A DNA stretch of 64,000 nt from Crotophaga sulcirostris (taxonomy: Eukaryota > Chordata > Aves > Cuculiformes > Crotophagidae), in assembly GCA_013397455.1 (NCBI GenBank), contig VYZB01000343.1, positions 769,124 to 833,123 on the forward strand, written 5' to 3'. A model generated the notes under the pieces. That model was not told where the DNA came from and searched no databases. It was given only the letters and a program-made list of their open reading frames with translations. The position numbers were made by a program, and so were the translations under genes. Positions 1 through 14,100 of the stretch are shown here, in pieces (the stretch's first letter is position 1; every line of letters starts with the position of its first letter).

Positions 1-574
1 GGAATGGAAATTCTTTGAACCACTTAGCACAGCAGTGTGTTCATACTGACATATGAAATATTTGTGGACTTAAAGCATTTTTCTGTGATGCTTAATAAAT
101 CATATTTATAACAAACAACATTTGAAAGCTCAGTTTTTCTTACAGTAACATTCACTACAGTATTTTCTTTGAAATTATTACTTTTCTGTTTTCACAGTGA
201 GGGGTACTTTCCCACCCATGTTGAACATGGTAAATATTTGAAGCAGAACTGAAATAATTCATTCAAACAGATGCATATCTCGAAAGAAAATCCAGCTGCA
301 TGAAGGCAGGTTAGAAAAGGAATGATTTTGTAGGTGCTGTTGTTCACTTCCTGAATTATCACTTATCTTTATGATGAACTTCTCTGTGTGCTGTGGCTTT
401 TTTAAAGACCACTAATTCCTGCAGGAGAACTAACCCACTGCTCACTAACCTGCAGCCCAGCATCACTATGGGAGACAAAATCTCACCACTGCAAACAAAT
501 GGTGAAACTACTTCAGATCCACTCTGCCATTGTGAACATGTTTTCTATATGGTAACTGTCAAAGAAAATTGAAA
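1..574. other. No gene seen
   Basis: AT-rich unique sequence. I see no recognisable exon, repeat or RNA gene before the CR1 tail at 575. Confidence 0.6.
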
Positions 575-642
575 AGCAGAGGTTGGACTAAATGACTTCC
601 TAAGGTCACTTCAAACCTGAATTTTCCTATGATCCTATGACA
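575..642 (+). mobile_element. CR1 3'-end fragment
   Basis: The short segment reads AGAGGTTGGACTAAATGACT, then CTAAGGTCACTTCAAACCTG, then TTTTCCTATGATCCTATGAC. This is the sense-strand terminal stretch of CR1 (GAGGTTGGACTAGATGACC, then a TTCCAACCTGAAT-like stretch, then octamer tail units). The tail marks the 3' end at about 642. The element is truncated to its last ~70 bases, which is common for CR1. Confidence 0.85.
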
Positions 643-2446
643 GGTGGCAATGTGGTACATGAGACAGAAAACACTCCTACTGCATAAATCTGAGGATTCA
701 CTGTCTATTATTACCAAGCTGTTGTTACAGTTTTGCCATCTGATGGGAGGTGCTGCAAGAACTAATATTCTGATCATGTGAATTGACTTCCTCAAATATG
801 CTTTTCTAAATAAAATACTAATTTATATTTATTTGCAGTATATATACTTGTAAATTATTAGTCATATATTTCAATATCAATAATATAGGCCCACATGACA
901 AAATCTAGTGAAGACAGTGTGAGCTAAAATAAAACCCAAGCAACTCTCTGACAATTGTGCACTATGCTACATCCTTTAAGCAGAAGCCTGCACATGAAGA
1001 TAGAATGTGAAGTGCCTTTTCTAGTGCTTTATAGCCATGTTCAACAGTTGTGCAACAGTGATTTGGAGCAATATCAGAATGGGACCCCCCTCTCTGACAA
1101 ATATAGGGCTGACAAATTTGTGGAAGGAGCCAACACTTAGCAAAAGATACAGCGCGTGGCGAAAGGGAATGTTGCTTGGAGCATAACGCAAGATAAGATT
1201 ACACGCAGACAGCGTTGCTGTTCGCAGGAAAAGTGATATTGCCGCTCCAACACAGGCACGCTCACACATTGTAATGAATCACAGATTAACTATTATGTTA
1301 TTCCTGCAGATTCAAAGGGCTGTTATAGAGTAGAAGGCTGTGGGCGTAGTTGTCCTACTGCTAACAGTGCCAAAGAGTTGTCTCATTTCACTTGAGAGAA
1401 GGAATTCCAACATTACACTAACAGAAGTGCTCAGAAAGCCCCTTTTCCCACCTATGCTGTGCTTGCCTTCATGAACACAGTCAGTATTAACTATTTCAGA
1501 TTATTTCAATAAAAAACCCTCTACCTGGTGTCAGTGACTGGACACTCAAAATCCACAGTGATTCAAAGCAAGCGCACTTCAATGGAAACACATGCCCAGA
1601 CTCCCATCCTGACTCACATGGGCTGAGGGTCAGGCTCTTAGAGTCTGCACATGACTGGTAATTTTTAAATGATTACAATGAAAGGAAAGACTGCCTCTTT
1701 AATGCCCAAGAACAACAGCTGCAATGTCATAGGGGTTGTGTTCTGAGATGCTCCTAGACTGCAGCCCAAATAAGTGTCTTAATGATACTTTGAAAATATG
1801 TAAAGCACTTCTTTTATATGTAATGACAGTTCTGTCTGGGTGCATCGTCTGTTTGTCCAGACAGAACAGAATTAGAATTAATGAACCAGATTCTGCTTCG
1901 ATTTACACAACATGCAGCTAGGGCAAATGCAATGAAGCTACTCCATGTGTAAATAAGGGGACACTTGGACTAAGTTACTTTATTAATGACAGTGAGCTTA
2001 CAACTACATAGCCCCTTTCAATTCCAGTGGATCTCTACGTTCTCTAAAAAGTGATGCACTGCACAAAGCTCTGCTGTATTTACGTGCTGTTATATACTGT
2101 TTAACAACTCTGAACCAACAGCTCCAGAAAGTTCATACAACAATGAAAGTTGTTATCAAAACTACAGAAAGAGTTTGGGAAAGTAGACTACAATTACTAG
2201 CAAAGAAATTTGGAAAGTGTGCAGGCGCTTCATCTCTGCCTCTGTAAGAAATGCCTTTGGAACCTTTAATGATTATACTTGATGATGGCCTTGTCTCGTT
2301 ACCATATAGACAAAATAGCTTCTCTGGCATAATGTCCCAAAGGTGACAGTTTGAGTCACTCAGATATGACACCAAATGATGGTCCTAAGGTGTGTCACAG
2401 ATTCAAAGAATTATTTTCTCTTTGTTTCAGTAATTGCTATGTACGA

Positions 2447-2484
2447 TAATTATGTTATGTTATGTTATTAATTATGTTATGTAT
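2447..2484. repeat. TTATG-type simple repeat
   Basis: Imperfect pentamer repeat with units TTATG (TATGTTATGTTATGTTATTA, then ATTATGTTATGT). It is a short microsatellite in AT-rich DNA. Confidence 0.85.
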
Positions 2485-3300
2485 GGTCCTTGTTATATAT
2501 GGTAATTTCTACAGTATAAAAAATATACCTGGCACTAAAATAATAACAAAATATAGACTAGGTTCTTGTCTTTTAAAAAAATAAAAGGTAAATTAAATTA
2601 GTTCATTGGGGTGCACAGCATTATGTACAGAAGTGAATGACTGAGGTCCCACAACTGACATCTCAAAGGAAGCAAGGGATGACCATAGTGCAACATGAAC
2701 GACAGTAGTGATAATTGATAAAACAGTAATAGCTGCCATGTATTAGTGGGAAGTGAATTAGAAACAGACAAATGAACCAATATTAGTTTCATTTATTCTC
2801 TCATATTCTTACAGTCCTTATATTAAACTGCTCTCAGTGCAACATAATTCCAGACAATATCTGCTGTAACTTGAGATTACAGTTACGTTCCCTGCTAGAC
2901 GTTTGAGTTTTGTGGGTTCTTCTTGAGTGGGTAAGGTGTTATTCAGGAAGGTACAAACCTGTTCAAAGCTCTTCCACTCTGAAAGACAATCCACCACTAA
3001 TTTATAAACCCACGAGGGGAAAAGAGGAACTGTTTTATTACAAAACTCTTAGCTTTCTTAGTCAATGTCTTGCTATATAAAGCAAGACAACCTAATGACT
3101 AATACCTGCTTGTCAGCACCCTGCACACTGAAAGGTAGACATTCCCACATCCTAATAGGCTTATTAAAATCTGGAGGACAAAGAAGTTCATAGCTCCTCT
3201 CCATTCTGCCCTTTCCCTTGTTTTTTACCCAGAAAAGGCAATTGTCCATTTTCTTCTTTCTTTCACTGACAGTTCCTGTAATTAAAATAAGATTTGGAGA

Positions 3301-3329
3301 ATAAAATGCAGGATAATAAAATGCAGGAT
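3301..3329. repeat. Two-copy tandem duplication, ~14-15 bp
   Basis: ATAAAATGCAGGAT occurs twice back to back, the second copy preceded by one extra A. It is a perfect short duplication, probably from replication slippage. Confidence 0.9.
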
Positions 3330-6300
3330 AGAAAGGAAAGGAGTTAATATAAAAGTCCTGTAAGAGGACTTTATAACTTCAAAAGGCCTTAGCTGCTCGT
3401 TAGGTAGCATCTACACAGCCATTAGTATGCAGGTGGGTAAGGGAGCAATACCTTAAGAACAAACAACAAATCAAGAGCGATGTTCCAGCTTATTGGATGG
3501 AGAAGATGCCCCTGGTAACTAGCAGCATAGTCCTTGATAGTAAAGTGACTTCAGTGAAAATGTATGGAAGACAGCATATGGTTATGCCATCTGACTCCTT
3601 ATTATACTTTAAAGGACAGAGGTCTGGTAATAGCATGGGGTCATAATGCTACAGCAGCCCACAGCATATGTGCTTCTCTCCCAGTGAAAACTTGTCTCCT
3701 TCACACACCTATCAGGCTGTGTCTGTCTGATTGACTACAACAAGTGACTTTCGCAGGGCAACGTACAACCCTGAGGAGGAAGGGCTTGAACATATTAATA
3801 TAAGAATGTAGCTGATTACAATGTAAGCCGCTGAGAGTGAGCTGACTATAGCACAAGACTGGAAGAATGTGGCTGTCTGCAGGGTCCCGCCGGCGGAATG
3901 CATCTATCTATACCTAGAAGCGTGCGTCTGACTGCAGGCAGCTGTCATGCAAGCAGAGTGGTCTGGTGTGGTTGTCACCTACCAAGCCATTACACCCGCG
4001 GTTACTATGAGTTTAAATACACCTACCATCTACCTCCCAGCAGCTAACTAGCGTTTGTCTCCAGTGAGGGAGGGGGAGGAAGGGGTCTCACTGGGTGTGT
4101 TTAGAAGTTTCTGAATCTCCACTTTGACAGAGAATTTTGTCCTTCAATTAGAAAATGCTCTTCTGCTCTCGTTTTCAAGGGAATGATTCCATTATTATGA
4201 AACTGATTTATTTTTAATAACCCTTCTGCTATATATATAGGAACACCCTGGATATTATAATCTAAAAAAATCCCTAAGGGTAATTTGTTTTGGATTAAAT
4301 AAACTGTCTGGGATTTTTTGAATAGTGGACAGTAATTAAATGAGGTGCTTTTTCTATATCTGTTGTGTTGTAAGAACACACTGCAGCGTATGGAGTTTTT
4401 TGTTTTCTTCCTCTGATATACAAAAGCAACATTTAAATAACAAAGCATTAGAAAAAATAGATCTAAATAAATTCTTAATAAAGGACAACCAATCCTGCAA
4501 TCAGACCCATCAGGCCCATCCTGCCTGAAAGCCAAAGAGTCCACCTGCTCTGAGCTGACTTCTATATTTATATATGTGTCAGATTGGGATTTGCCAGTTA
4601 CTCTCTGCCCTTAGTTAATGGAGCTCAGCCCTGCACGGTCTCAGAGAGGATGCTTAGGATAATTCTGCATGGGACTGCAGTCGTCCTCTCCAGCTGGTGC
4701 AGCATGCCTTCCCATGCCCAGCTGCCCTTTGGAACGATGGGCACTTCCAGGCACCTGTCTTCTCCATGTCGGTGCAGCAACTCACTGCCTTTCAACTCTC
4801 ACCTTTGCTTTCCAAGTCTCCTGCCTCAGAGGTTTCATAGCTGGCCTCACCTCTCTTTCTTCAGCAACACGGGAGTCCTTTTAAACATCCCAGGTTGGAG
4901 CTTTTGGTCTCACTCCTCATTTACATGGATCAAGTAGGCTGAGCTTTTTCCTCTTCAGTTGTATGAGCTATTAGTATATGAATGTTTTGTCCTTTTCTTC
5001 CCCTAAAAAAGAAAGCTTAAAATGTTATTTGCTTTGGATTCTGAGAAGTACAAACTCTACCACATGGCAGACACATGTGAATCCATATGCTAGCATGTCT
5101 GTAAAGCCGAGAGAGATTAAAGCCTGAAGCTTCTACTAAAAGCTCTCCTTTTTTTCTTGCATGCAACATTTTTAGATCAATCTCTAAATGTTCACCGATT
5201 CATGAATATTTTTTGAGCCAGCTCTATTCACTATGATAAATCATGCTGCTTGTGTGTTGGTTTACTGACAGATAGTTACCTGAAAACTTCTAATATAAAA
5301 TAGTTTATGGCCATCTGAGGGGAAAAAAATCTGTGATCTTTGCCTGACTGCTGGAACAGTATGACAAGAGGAAACATATTGTATTCAAGCTCCACAGCAA
5401 GCCAACTTGCTTTCTTTCTTCTAGAAATGGACAGAACTGAAAGGAAAATGACTGCTGGCATATTGTGAAAGTACTTCCAAGTTTGTACAAGCTCCAGTGA
5501 TACATGCAAACACAGACAAAACCCTTCATACGAAATGAAAAGTTTTGCAAAGAAAGCTGAAAAATATCCTATGAAAGGAACAGAACTATCATGGTTAATG
5601 CTTCCAACAAAAAGAAACAGACACTCTCTAGGCTTATATTCCAGAGTCAGATTTATTGTAGTTGCTAAACCAAATATAGATATTTAAGAATGTTACTCAC
5701 ACTATAAAAAACACGTATCATATTTAAAGCAGTGCAAAGAAACCTTTTCTTCTTTTAAAGACCTCAAATACAAGGATTGCCTTGTATCCTTGAAAGTTAC
5801 CTGCTTTGAATCACCTCACATTACCATGGTGCATGAGCATATAATCAGGCTGCTGGCTGACAAGTTACCCTACATGAATTGCTCTGTGATAGCAGCTTGT
5901 ATATATGCTTCCCCACAGCTATAAAAGCCTGTCTGAATTAGCTGATCCCTAACAGCCGTCAAATTCAACATTTGAATTAGAGATCCCTCTGGAATGGGGA
6001 AAAAGTTGTCTTCCATTCAGGTGAAGAATGAGAAGAAAAGTACTCATAGGCAGCTGAGAGCTGCTATCCTTCCCCATGATGTTGACTAAACAGCAGCAAC
6101 ATTTATGGGAGTCACCATCAGTCAGATGTCTTCGACCGTACACCACACCAGCCCTGTGCTAATGAAAACAGGGAGATAGGATTTTCAGTTCTTCTCTTGT
6201 CAATCCTTTTGTCTTAAATCAGTCTGAAAAACTGTGAATTTCTTCACAGAATAGCAGTTCTCCCAGTTCTAGAGAAATATGAAATTTCAATACTTTGGAA

Positions 6301-7172
6301 TAGAAATGAAAGAGGTAATAGAAAAAAATTCCTCTGCTGCCATGTGGAAGTGCATTTGCATAATACAGCATTCTGTAGTTAGGTTAATAAACTGCATATC
6401 TTTTCTTGATTAGAAGCAAATCACCTCACATTTATACTATCGCTGTTAACACAACATTGCCACTCTGTGAATATTCTGGCTCTGGGCTCCGAGTAAGACC
6501 TGGTAAAGATTTCTGCAAGGTGGAAAGAAATTCCACTGTCTGTTTTAATGATCAAAGTCGGCAAATCTAGAGTCTCTTTTTTCCAAAGGAATTCAAGGGA
6601 ATAAACCACCAAGATCGACTGATTTTCAGTAAGATCTGGACATTACCCCTATAGATGCCTTTGAAAACATTAGTCTGAAGAGCTTGACCAAGAATGAAAT
6701 TTTGCTCAGCAAATCTGGAGAGCCCCACTGATGTCAGTTGCACTGAGTGGAAAGGATGAAGGGTAATTAGGGTCCCAGCTGCCAGATTCACCTTGGTCAC
6801 AAGTAATCATGATTTGCACTGGAATTAGGAGGTGGGGGAGACACAGACATGCTGAAAATCAAGCCACTTTCATCAAATGGTAAACCATGGACATAAACAC
6901 CTCATCTGTGTTTGAAATTCTTCACCTTGATGACTAGTGAAGGTCAGAGAATAAATCTGTGCGGGGATGTGAATGACACCAAGACTATCCTGTTCCCCAA
7001 CAAGCAGACCATGCCTCCTCTTTTATTAAAAATATCAAAGAATACGTTGGTCTCTACCCAGATCAGTACTTTTGCATATTTTATGATTAGATAGTGCTAA
7101 CAATGAACTCCTTATAACTACCGTAATTTTACTGATACAGTTTACATGTATTTGTAGTAAAAGGGCTCTTGT

Positions 7173-7250
7173 TTATTAAACTATTATTATACTATTATAT
7201 CGTTGTTCTTTATTATACTATACTGCTATTATTAACTGCTATTATTTCAT
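7173..7250. repeat. ATT/TATTA-rich low-complexity tract
   Basis: An imperfect run built from TATTAT, ACTATT and CTATTATT units, with GC almost absent. It reads as a decayed microsatellite. Confidence 0.7.
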
Positions 7251-8830
7251 ATGTATCTGATAAACTAGTATATTAAACCAGCCCCTCCATTAGAAAGTAG
7301 TTATTTACAGCATAAGAGCAGAGTAGTGCAGTAATTAACCATCACCTGAAGCTCTCAGGAAATCTTAGCAAGGTTAGAAGAAGGCGCAGGTCTCTGGAGC
7401 GTTTAATATAGGAAATAAGGAGACAAGATATTTAAGGCAAAAATAGAGCTTTGTTAAGTCACCTACCACTATTAGCATCAGAAGCCTGTTGGGGCCATTT
7501 TCATATTATGGAACTAAAAGAACAATCAAAACTGAAATGTCAGGTGGAATCAAAGAGATTTCCTAGAGAGAAAAAAAAATCAGGTTTAATTTTTTGCAAA
7601 GCTTAAAATTATTCTACGTATTTATCAAAAAAAAGTTTCAATAAAAACACTAGTGTTTGCAAGGGCATGGGGTTCACTATGAATCAGGCATGTTGGCTTT
7701 GCAGAGCAACTGCTATCCTACAATCACTCAGAAAGTTTCCATCCAGAGCATCTTATTCTTCTCATAATTGTAGTATCTGACCACCTTTAAGAGCAGGTTA
7801 TTTTAAGAAGTAGGTAAGGATTAATAAATTAAGGAATTAAGTAAACACACCTGGACTTTCTCTGCAGCAAACACTCTGGTGACCAGTGATCCGGATCTAA
7901 TCTCTTTCCTTCAGTGAAGTATAAATTCAGCAGTGATTTGGATCTCAATACAGATTTGAAATTTAGATATTTAATAGGCCAAACTAAGTCCATGATCTGC
8001 CAACATTTGAAATTTAAGCAAGAATATAGCTGGGAACAACACTATCTCTTCTTTAAATTAGCCTTCTCTTTCCAGTTTTCTGAGCTTGCCAGCTTCAGTC
8101 TGCCTTAAAACCGGTCACCATAGAGAACAACACACTTACCTGTTATTGACAATCTTTGCTTTGTATTCTTGCTGTCCCCTTTTACTAGTCCAGAGTTAAA
8201 GCACTGGTTTTGAAAAAGGAAGGGAAGGGATAAAACAAGCCAACCTAAATTTCTTTCCCTGAATCATCTAATTCAATTACCTCCCTACAGTAACTGAGCT
8301 AATTGCTCCTACCCTACAATTCTATATTCCCATTTCTCCTTTGCTGGCTATTTTCTAACCACATTTCCTATCAGTTTCCCAGAAGAAACACTCCACCACT
8401 TTGCCTCTCCTTCAAGGAAAGAGGACATTACTCTAAGTACTTTGGAGCTCTTCCAGAGTGAGTATTAAGGACCCAAAATGCAAAGTCCAAAAGTACTTGC
8501 AAAGTTCAATAGCTTTATTCCTTATTCTCAGGTTTCCATACAGCCAACAGAAACCATCCTACTCTTGCCCCCCTCCAACAGTGAGGCGAATAATTCTGAA
8601 GAGTAGATGGAAAACTCCAATTTCAAACTGGCTGGGAGAGATCTTCTCATAATGGTCACCTCTCACGCTTTTCCAGTCTCATGTGTTTATCTAATATACC
8701 AACTCAGCTACAACTGATAGATCTGAAGCAGGAACTAATTCAGGTTAATTCAGGAGGAAAAGTCAAAAAAAGAGGGAAAATGTTCCAAATGCAAAACTGG
8801 ATTATCATGATGACCCATTGCAGGCTTAAA

Positions 8831-8852
8831 ATATATAAATATATTTATATAT
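8831..8852. repeat. 22-bp perfect AT palindrome
   Basis: Positions 8,831-8,852 read identically on both strands: ATATATAAATA followed by its exact reverse complement TATTTATATAT. All bases are A or T. It could extrude as a cruciform, but such palindromes also arise from decayed TA repeats. Confidence 0.9.
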
Positions 8853-10487
8853 AATCTATTTTCTTGCAGTAGTCTTTACACAGTGCTGTCACAAATTTCC
8901 TAGTCACAGAGACTACTGGTATTTCTCAAGTGTCCCATAACAATTGTTACCTCATGGAAAATATCCAAGAAAAAAAGCTTCCTTCATTAGACAGTCTCCA
9001 AAATTTCCCTCAACTACCTGCAATATTAAGCATGCTATGATAAGAAACATCCTTCAAATAGGTTTCCACAACTCCACACATAATCTTGGTGAAATCAATC
9101 CATGCGACATAGGGATAAATGTGGACCTCACAAAATATCAGCCTTACTGCTCCACTTTCAGGTAAATATCTGAGGCTGGGATTGAAAGCAGTCAACATAT
9201 CAGTATGAAGAGGTCTGTACTTGCACACTCTCCTTGTTTTTTTTATACAGAGAAAGTATACATATAGTTTAAGTGTAAAGTTTTCAGAAGGTTATTTTCA
9301 GACTAAATGTTGATGTCTAAATTATATACATAAAAGGAGGAGACAATCCATTTTCTTTCTGTATTCTGACTCAATATAGTTGATTCAGATGTTGACTGGT
9401 TTTTTTCTGGGAACTAAACATTTCCTTTCTTTCCAGATTTATATAGCACTATATTGATTTTAGGATCACAGAGATTCGTCAAGGACCACTTTTACTACCA
9501 GAATCTAAAGACCAAGCCCAACAACTGGATCTCATGAGCAATCCTGGGCACAGAGATAAGTTTAGCAAAGAACAGGTTACTAGATATACAAAACAAAGGT
9601 TAAGAAGATGAAAATTACATTCAATCATTTCAGGAAAAATGAGGAAATTTTGTCATGTTTATTTGGAAACAAACATCTACTTAAATCTATTAAAATCTTT
9701 AATGAAATGAAAGTATATTCTTTTCAATTTGCGCCATGTCCTATTGTGAATATCCCAGGACACTACCAAAAAGGCCACCAATACAAAACTCCCATTTTTC
9801 AGCTGTGATAAATTTTGACTACTGTCTTGCAGGACAAGAAAAGTGGGGAGGGTGTTTCCATAAAGTCACTGCAATTGTGTAAGCCTTCAGTAGCCTGTCA
9901 ATTTAAATCAGATATGTCTGGATAATAACTGTTCAGAGTAGTTTTCTTTCTGCCAATGGAGTGTGCAGGTGTGTGACACCCCATTCTGATGTGAATAGCT
10001 GAGTACAAACACCTCCTATAAAATTCACCCATGGCTGTAGCAACTGCTGATCCAGCTACCTGAAAATGGCAGTCACACTTCTGAAACTCAAGAAAACAAT
10101 GCCAGTAGAGTGCTTCACAAAATGTTTCCCCTCCTGCCATCACGACAAAGTCTTTTATGAAGTACAAAAACCAGGTGTGCATGTGAGCTAAGTTGTCTCT
10201 ATTGTTTTATAACAAGGCCTCTCATTTTTTTGTACTTCAGCCCTGTGTCCATTAAATGCAATTTAGCAGGATCATCAGAGCTTGAAAGGGCAGATCAAAC
10301 AGCACTGAGAATCCCAGCTGTGCAGGCCCCAATTCAGAGTGAACATTAACCTTGGCATTCAGCAATAATTTATTCATCTCAAGGCAGGAAGATGGTCTAT
10401 TTCTGTCTTGCATGTTGGTCCCATTGTTTTTCTCCTCCTGAAACAAAGTCACAAGTGCGTATATATGCAATAAACTAAAGTAATTTA

Positions 10488-10515
10488 TATATGTGTCTGT
10501 GAGTAGACACATATA
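10488..10515. repeat. Inverted repeat, 11-bp arms
   Basis: TATATGTGTCT and AGACACATATA are perfect inverted copies separated by the six bases GTGAGT. The arms contain GC pairs, so this is less trivially explained than a pure AT palindrome. Confidence 0.9.
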
Positions 10516-10617
10516 CATGTGGCACAGAGAATTATTTATCTGTCTCACAATTAATTTTAGATGTGTTCAGGGCTGCATTAATATCTCAGAAACCCTTCCA
10601 GAGGAGCAGACTATTTT

Positions 10618-10654
10618 AATATTATTATTATTGGTTTCGTTATTGTTATTATTT
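10618..10654. repeat. ATT trinucleotide repeat
   Basis: AATATTATTATTATTGG followed by GTTATTGTTATTATTTT forms an imperfect ATT microsatellite interrupted by GGTTTC. Confidence 0.85.
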
Positions 10655-11014
10655 TACGGTGTCTGAGCTGAAAGAAAAGAAAACTTGGTGGACACAATGC
10701 CTACAAGCTCATATTCACATCTTTCTGGTACTGCAGCTGAAACCAGACAGCTGAAGACTATGCTGAAGGCACGTGTTTTAGGCAGAAGACAGTGATCAGT
10801 GATTGTACTTTAAATGTAAACAGTGAAACAGCGTTGTATGGTTTTGGGGGTTTTTCCCCCTTTTAGTCCACTGTTAGCTAAAATCTCTCAAGCAGTGCTT
10901 TTCCTAGCACCTGAACATGAGAGATGTGCACAGAATGATTTACTTCCCAGTCAGATAGGCTGCACCTCAGCTGACATAATTGCATATGGTATAACTGTTT
11001 GCCACTTTTGTTTA

Positions 11015-11104
11015 GTGGTGAGCTTGGCAGTGTTAGGTTTACAGCTGGACCTGATCTTAAAGGTCTTTTCCAGCCCAAGTGATTCTGTGATTCTACGATT
11101 CCAT
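11015..11104 (+). mobile_element. CR1 3'-end fragment
   Basis: The segment contains GTGAGCTTGGCAGTGTTAGG, then AGCTGGACCTGATCTTAAAG, then GTCTTTTCCAGCCCAAGTGA, and ends with the tail TTCTGTGATTCTACGATTCC. This order is diagnostic of the sense 3' end of an avian CR1 subfamily. Only about 90 bases are recognisable. An open frame of 102 codons reads across it (10,823-11,131) but has no CR1 protein content and is a chance frame. Confidence 0.88.
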
Positions 11105-14100
11105 TCCGTTTCACAGTATATCTCCTCATGACATTTTTTTAACTATATGAGATGTGTAGCAGTACAAACCATAAAAGCTGCTCAGGAACCAAAACCTGCA
11201 ACTGTCCTTAAGGCAAAAGAAGGCAACGATAAGGGGTTAATGTCTACAATGCTCATTACGCAAATTATTGAGTTATGTACTAAAGAGGTAATTGCTATTA
11301 TAACTACTAAATGCATGGCTAGTAGTTAAACAGTAGTATTTCTATTGCTACACCCAACACTGGGCACATCCAGGGAAAGATCAACTCTAAAAATCAAGTC
11401 ATAGAAGAATTACAATTAATGGCCGAAGTACAGAAATAATCTGCTTGTGGTTTTTCTCTCTCCTTCTCTCTTCCTGTTCTTTGTTTCTGTACCAGATTGT
11501 GCTACATAAAACATTTTGCTTGTTTTGATTTTTACTAAGCACTGAAGTTTATTTTGGATCAGTGAGGTGAGAAACCTTTGAAAGGCTCATGAGACTCCCT
11601 AAGCCCGAGAGTCCAGCGTTTGCACCTGTCAGGATCACAGTTTCCTTCAACAGATTGCTAACTTGGAAATTTAGCAGACATATTTCTGCATTTTTTTCCT
11701 TCTCTGCCTTAACAAGAAAAAAAGCAGTACTGTGTAGGTAACATGTAATCAAAGGTTTCACTTGTCAGATTAAGTGGATTGTGATTTTTCAGAAGCAAAA
11801 ATAGCTGCAGCAAACTCAGTCTGCATTGTACAGTCCCCCAGGTACACAGACAGTAGTTAGCTTGTCTTGGAGAATGTTAGAAGGATTAAAAGACTGTATA
11901 AAAAAAAAAGAATAAATAAATGGGGTTGCTCTGATTAAGGAAAGCAATGGTTGCCTCTGTGTTTGTTTAAATCTTCACAGTCATATTAAGGCTTAATTAC
12001 TTTTTAGTTAAAGGATTCAGGTTCTGCTGAGGAAGAGAACTACAAAGAGACAAAGCTAATTAGTGCAAAATATCCAGAGTTAGGGAGCACAAAAAAATTC
12101 TTGCAATATCCATTACCCTTTACACATTTAAGGTAGTGAAAGTTACATCAAATAATACCAGACAGATTACTGCTACTGAATTATTGCAACATTGCTTTTC
12201 CCGCATTCTTCCTTTCCTTTCTAAATAGATCCAGTATTTAAATTCCTTCTACACATAACTATTCACAAAACAGAAAGTGAACAGGTCCTGAGTTCTGGAC
12301 ATTTGGAGACAGCGCAGATCACAACTACAGAAAGATATAAGCAGACTTCAGTCTGGAGGTCAACAGTTTCAGAAGCTCCTAAGCTCATTAGCAGTCTAAG
12401 AACAATAGATAAGCCTCACTTTGAAAAGCAAGCAAATAAGAAAAGAAGTTTCACCAAAAACAAATTAAGCTCCCATGTCACTTCCAGAAATCAGATAAAG
12501 TTGAATAAATTCCTTAAACTCTGCCATTTTTCAGAAATGTGTGCCTATAATCACAAACCCTACTGGAAAATAATACTGGGTGCTTATGTGAGCCTCCAGA
12601 TACTTGCATGCTTTTTAGAACACAGAATTATGACCTCAGAGTATCTAAACTTGACCTGCTGGATGGTTATACCTGAGTCCCACTGAACTTGGTGCCACTT
12701 TGTGATAGGGATATTTGCTTTACATTGTATTAGAAATGCTCAAAAACTGCTCCAGTTAATGCTTAGCTGTAACACACTGTGAACCAAAATCACAATGAGC
12801 AGCCAATGTGAATGTGTGATTGAGACACTATATTGCCTTTCCGTTTGCCTTCTCCCTTTGGCCACGCACCCTTTTGATGTCATCCCAACAACACGAACGA
12901 AGAAAAATGTAGGTACCCCACAGCAGCTCATCAACTCAGAATTACATTTATGCTGAGCCAGATCCTCCAGCTTTCGCGTTAGTTTATGCTGACAGCGCAG
13001 AGAAAAGCAGCTGCATGGTAATGGAGACTCCTGCCCTACATTTCTATTTGTATCTAGCCCAAAGGAATCATAAGAGGATGACCACATCAATCATAAACAA
13101 TCCAAATGTATTTTGATGCCTCCTATGAAGTTGGATGAATGTTGCATTAAATAAGGTTGTGCCTATTTGTTAAAATAGAAACCATGAGTGAAATGACTTT
13201 GTACTTTGTGACTATTCAGTAGTATGTTGTGCTGTTAAAATGTTCCAAGGAAGCACATGTGCATTAAAACATCTATGAGCACATTTGTGCTAATGCTGGT
13301 AAAAGTAACATTCTCAGTGCCATCCTGATGTCTTGACATCTTGTGATCAAAACTTCATTTCTGTAAACCAGGGGATGGAGAAAATGGTATGTGCCCTTCT
13401 TAATCACTCTAATACAACACATAATGTCTGAGGTAAAAATATAACAAAAAGCTAAAGAGATTGCATAGCTTGTTAACAAAAGAATAGCAGTAATGGAATT
13501 ACCCAATATCCAATACAATACATAGGAATTTCACAGGTGAAACATGAAGAAATATTCCCTGGACCTAGTTGGTACTTCCCCAACTCATCACAGTGATATG
13601 GAGCACATAAGGACGTAAGCAAATTACTTTTTATATTTGCATTGGTACCAAAAGCAGTAACTCACAATGAGAGACAGTCTCAGTCTTAAGGAGCATTTTA
13701 TCCAAAATGGGCAAACACGGTGAATAACAGCTTGGACCCAATGTAAATGCTGTAGATGCTCACACTAAATCATGGCTCAGAGGAATGTCCCCAACACCGT
13801 GGAGATGTGTTGTAAAAGACTGCTCTCCCAAGCTCTGCACAGCATGGTAAGTGGTTCCAGGCTGGAATATGGGCCAGGAAGCAGAAGAGAGTCCACATCC
13901 AGCACAATATGTCATAGGTAATTGGCAATCAGAGGCAAACAGAGAGAGGATAGAAAGCTCCTCCAAGGTCTCTTCCCCTGCTAAATCTATGTCTAGGTAA
14001 GTCACAGAGGAGTGACTATTTGTCCTGGTAGTCCAGCTACAAAGCTGGGAAACTCCAGGCTTCCCAGTTTTCAACACAGTGTGTTTTGCATTAAAATATA

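Larger units (their letters stand above)
643..8830. other. No gene seen; unique AT-rich DNA
   Basis: The longest open frame is 147 codons on the minus strand (4,101-4,544) and resembles no family I know. A somewhat GC-richer part at 4,600-4,930 has overlapping frames of 117 and 71 codons on the plus strand, likewise unrecognised. A tiny CpG-dense palindrome, CCGCCGGCGG, sits at 3,887-3,896, a G-rich run at 4,068-4,085, and a TATAAAAG sequence at 5,920-5,927. None has supporting context. Confidence 0.55.
8853..11014. other. No gene seen
   Basis: Unique sequence holding only the inverted repeat at 10,488 and the ATT repeat at 10,618. Open frames (up to 98 codons) are unrecognised and overlap on both strands. 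Confidence 0.55.

Noticed and set aside
4064..4087. G-quadruplex
   Set aside because: The run has three tracts of three or more G and one GG, so it misses the usual four-tract rule; the G-rich run at 36,431-36,445 has only three tracts.
4101..4544. 147-codon minus frame, the longest non-CR1 frame
   Set aside because: No recognisable domain, opposed by a plus frame at 4,340-4,528, and of a length expected by chance in 64 kb.
4584..4937. 117-codon plus frame in GC-richer DNA
   Set aside because: No family resemblance, an alternative frame overlaps it on the same strand, and I see no convincing exon structure.
5920..5927. TATAAAAG as a promoter TATA box
   Set aside because: Good motif match, but no CpG enrichment, initiator context or downstream gene.
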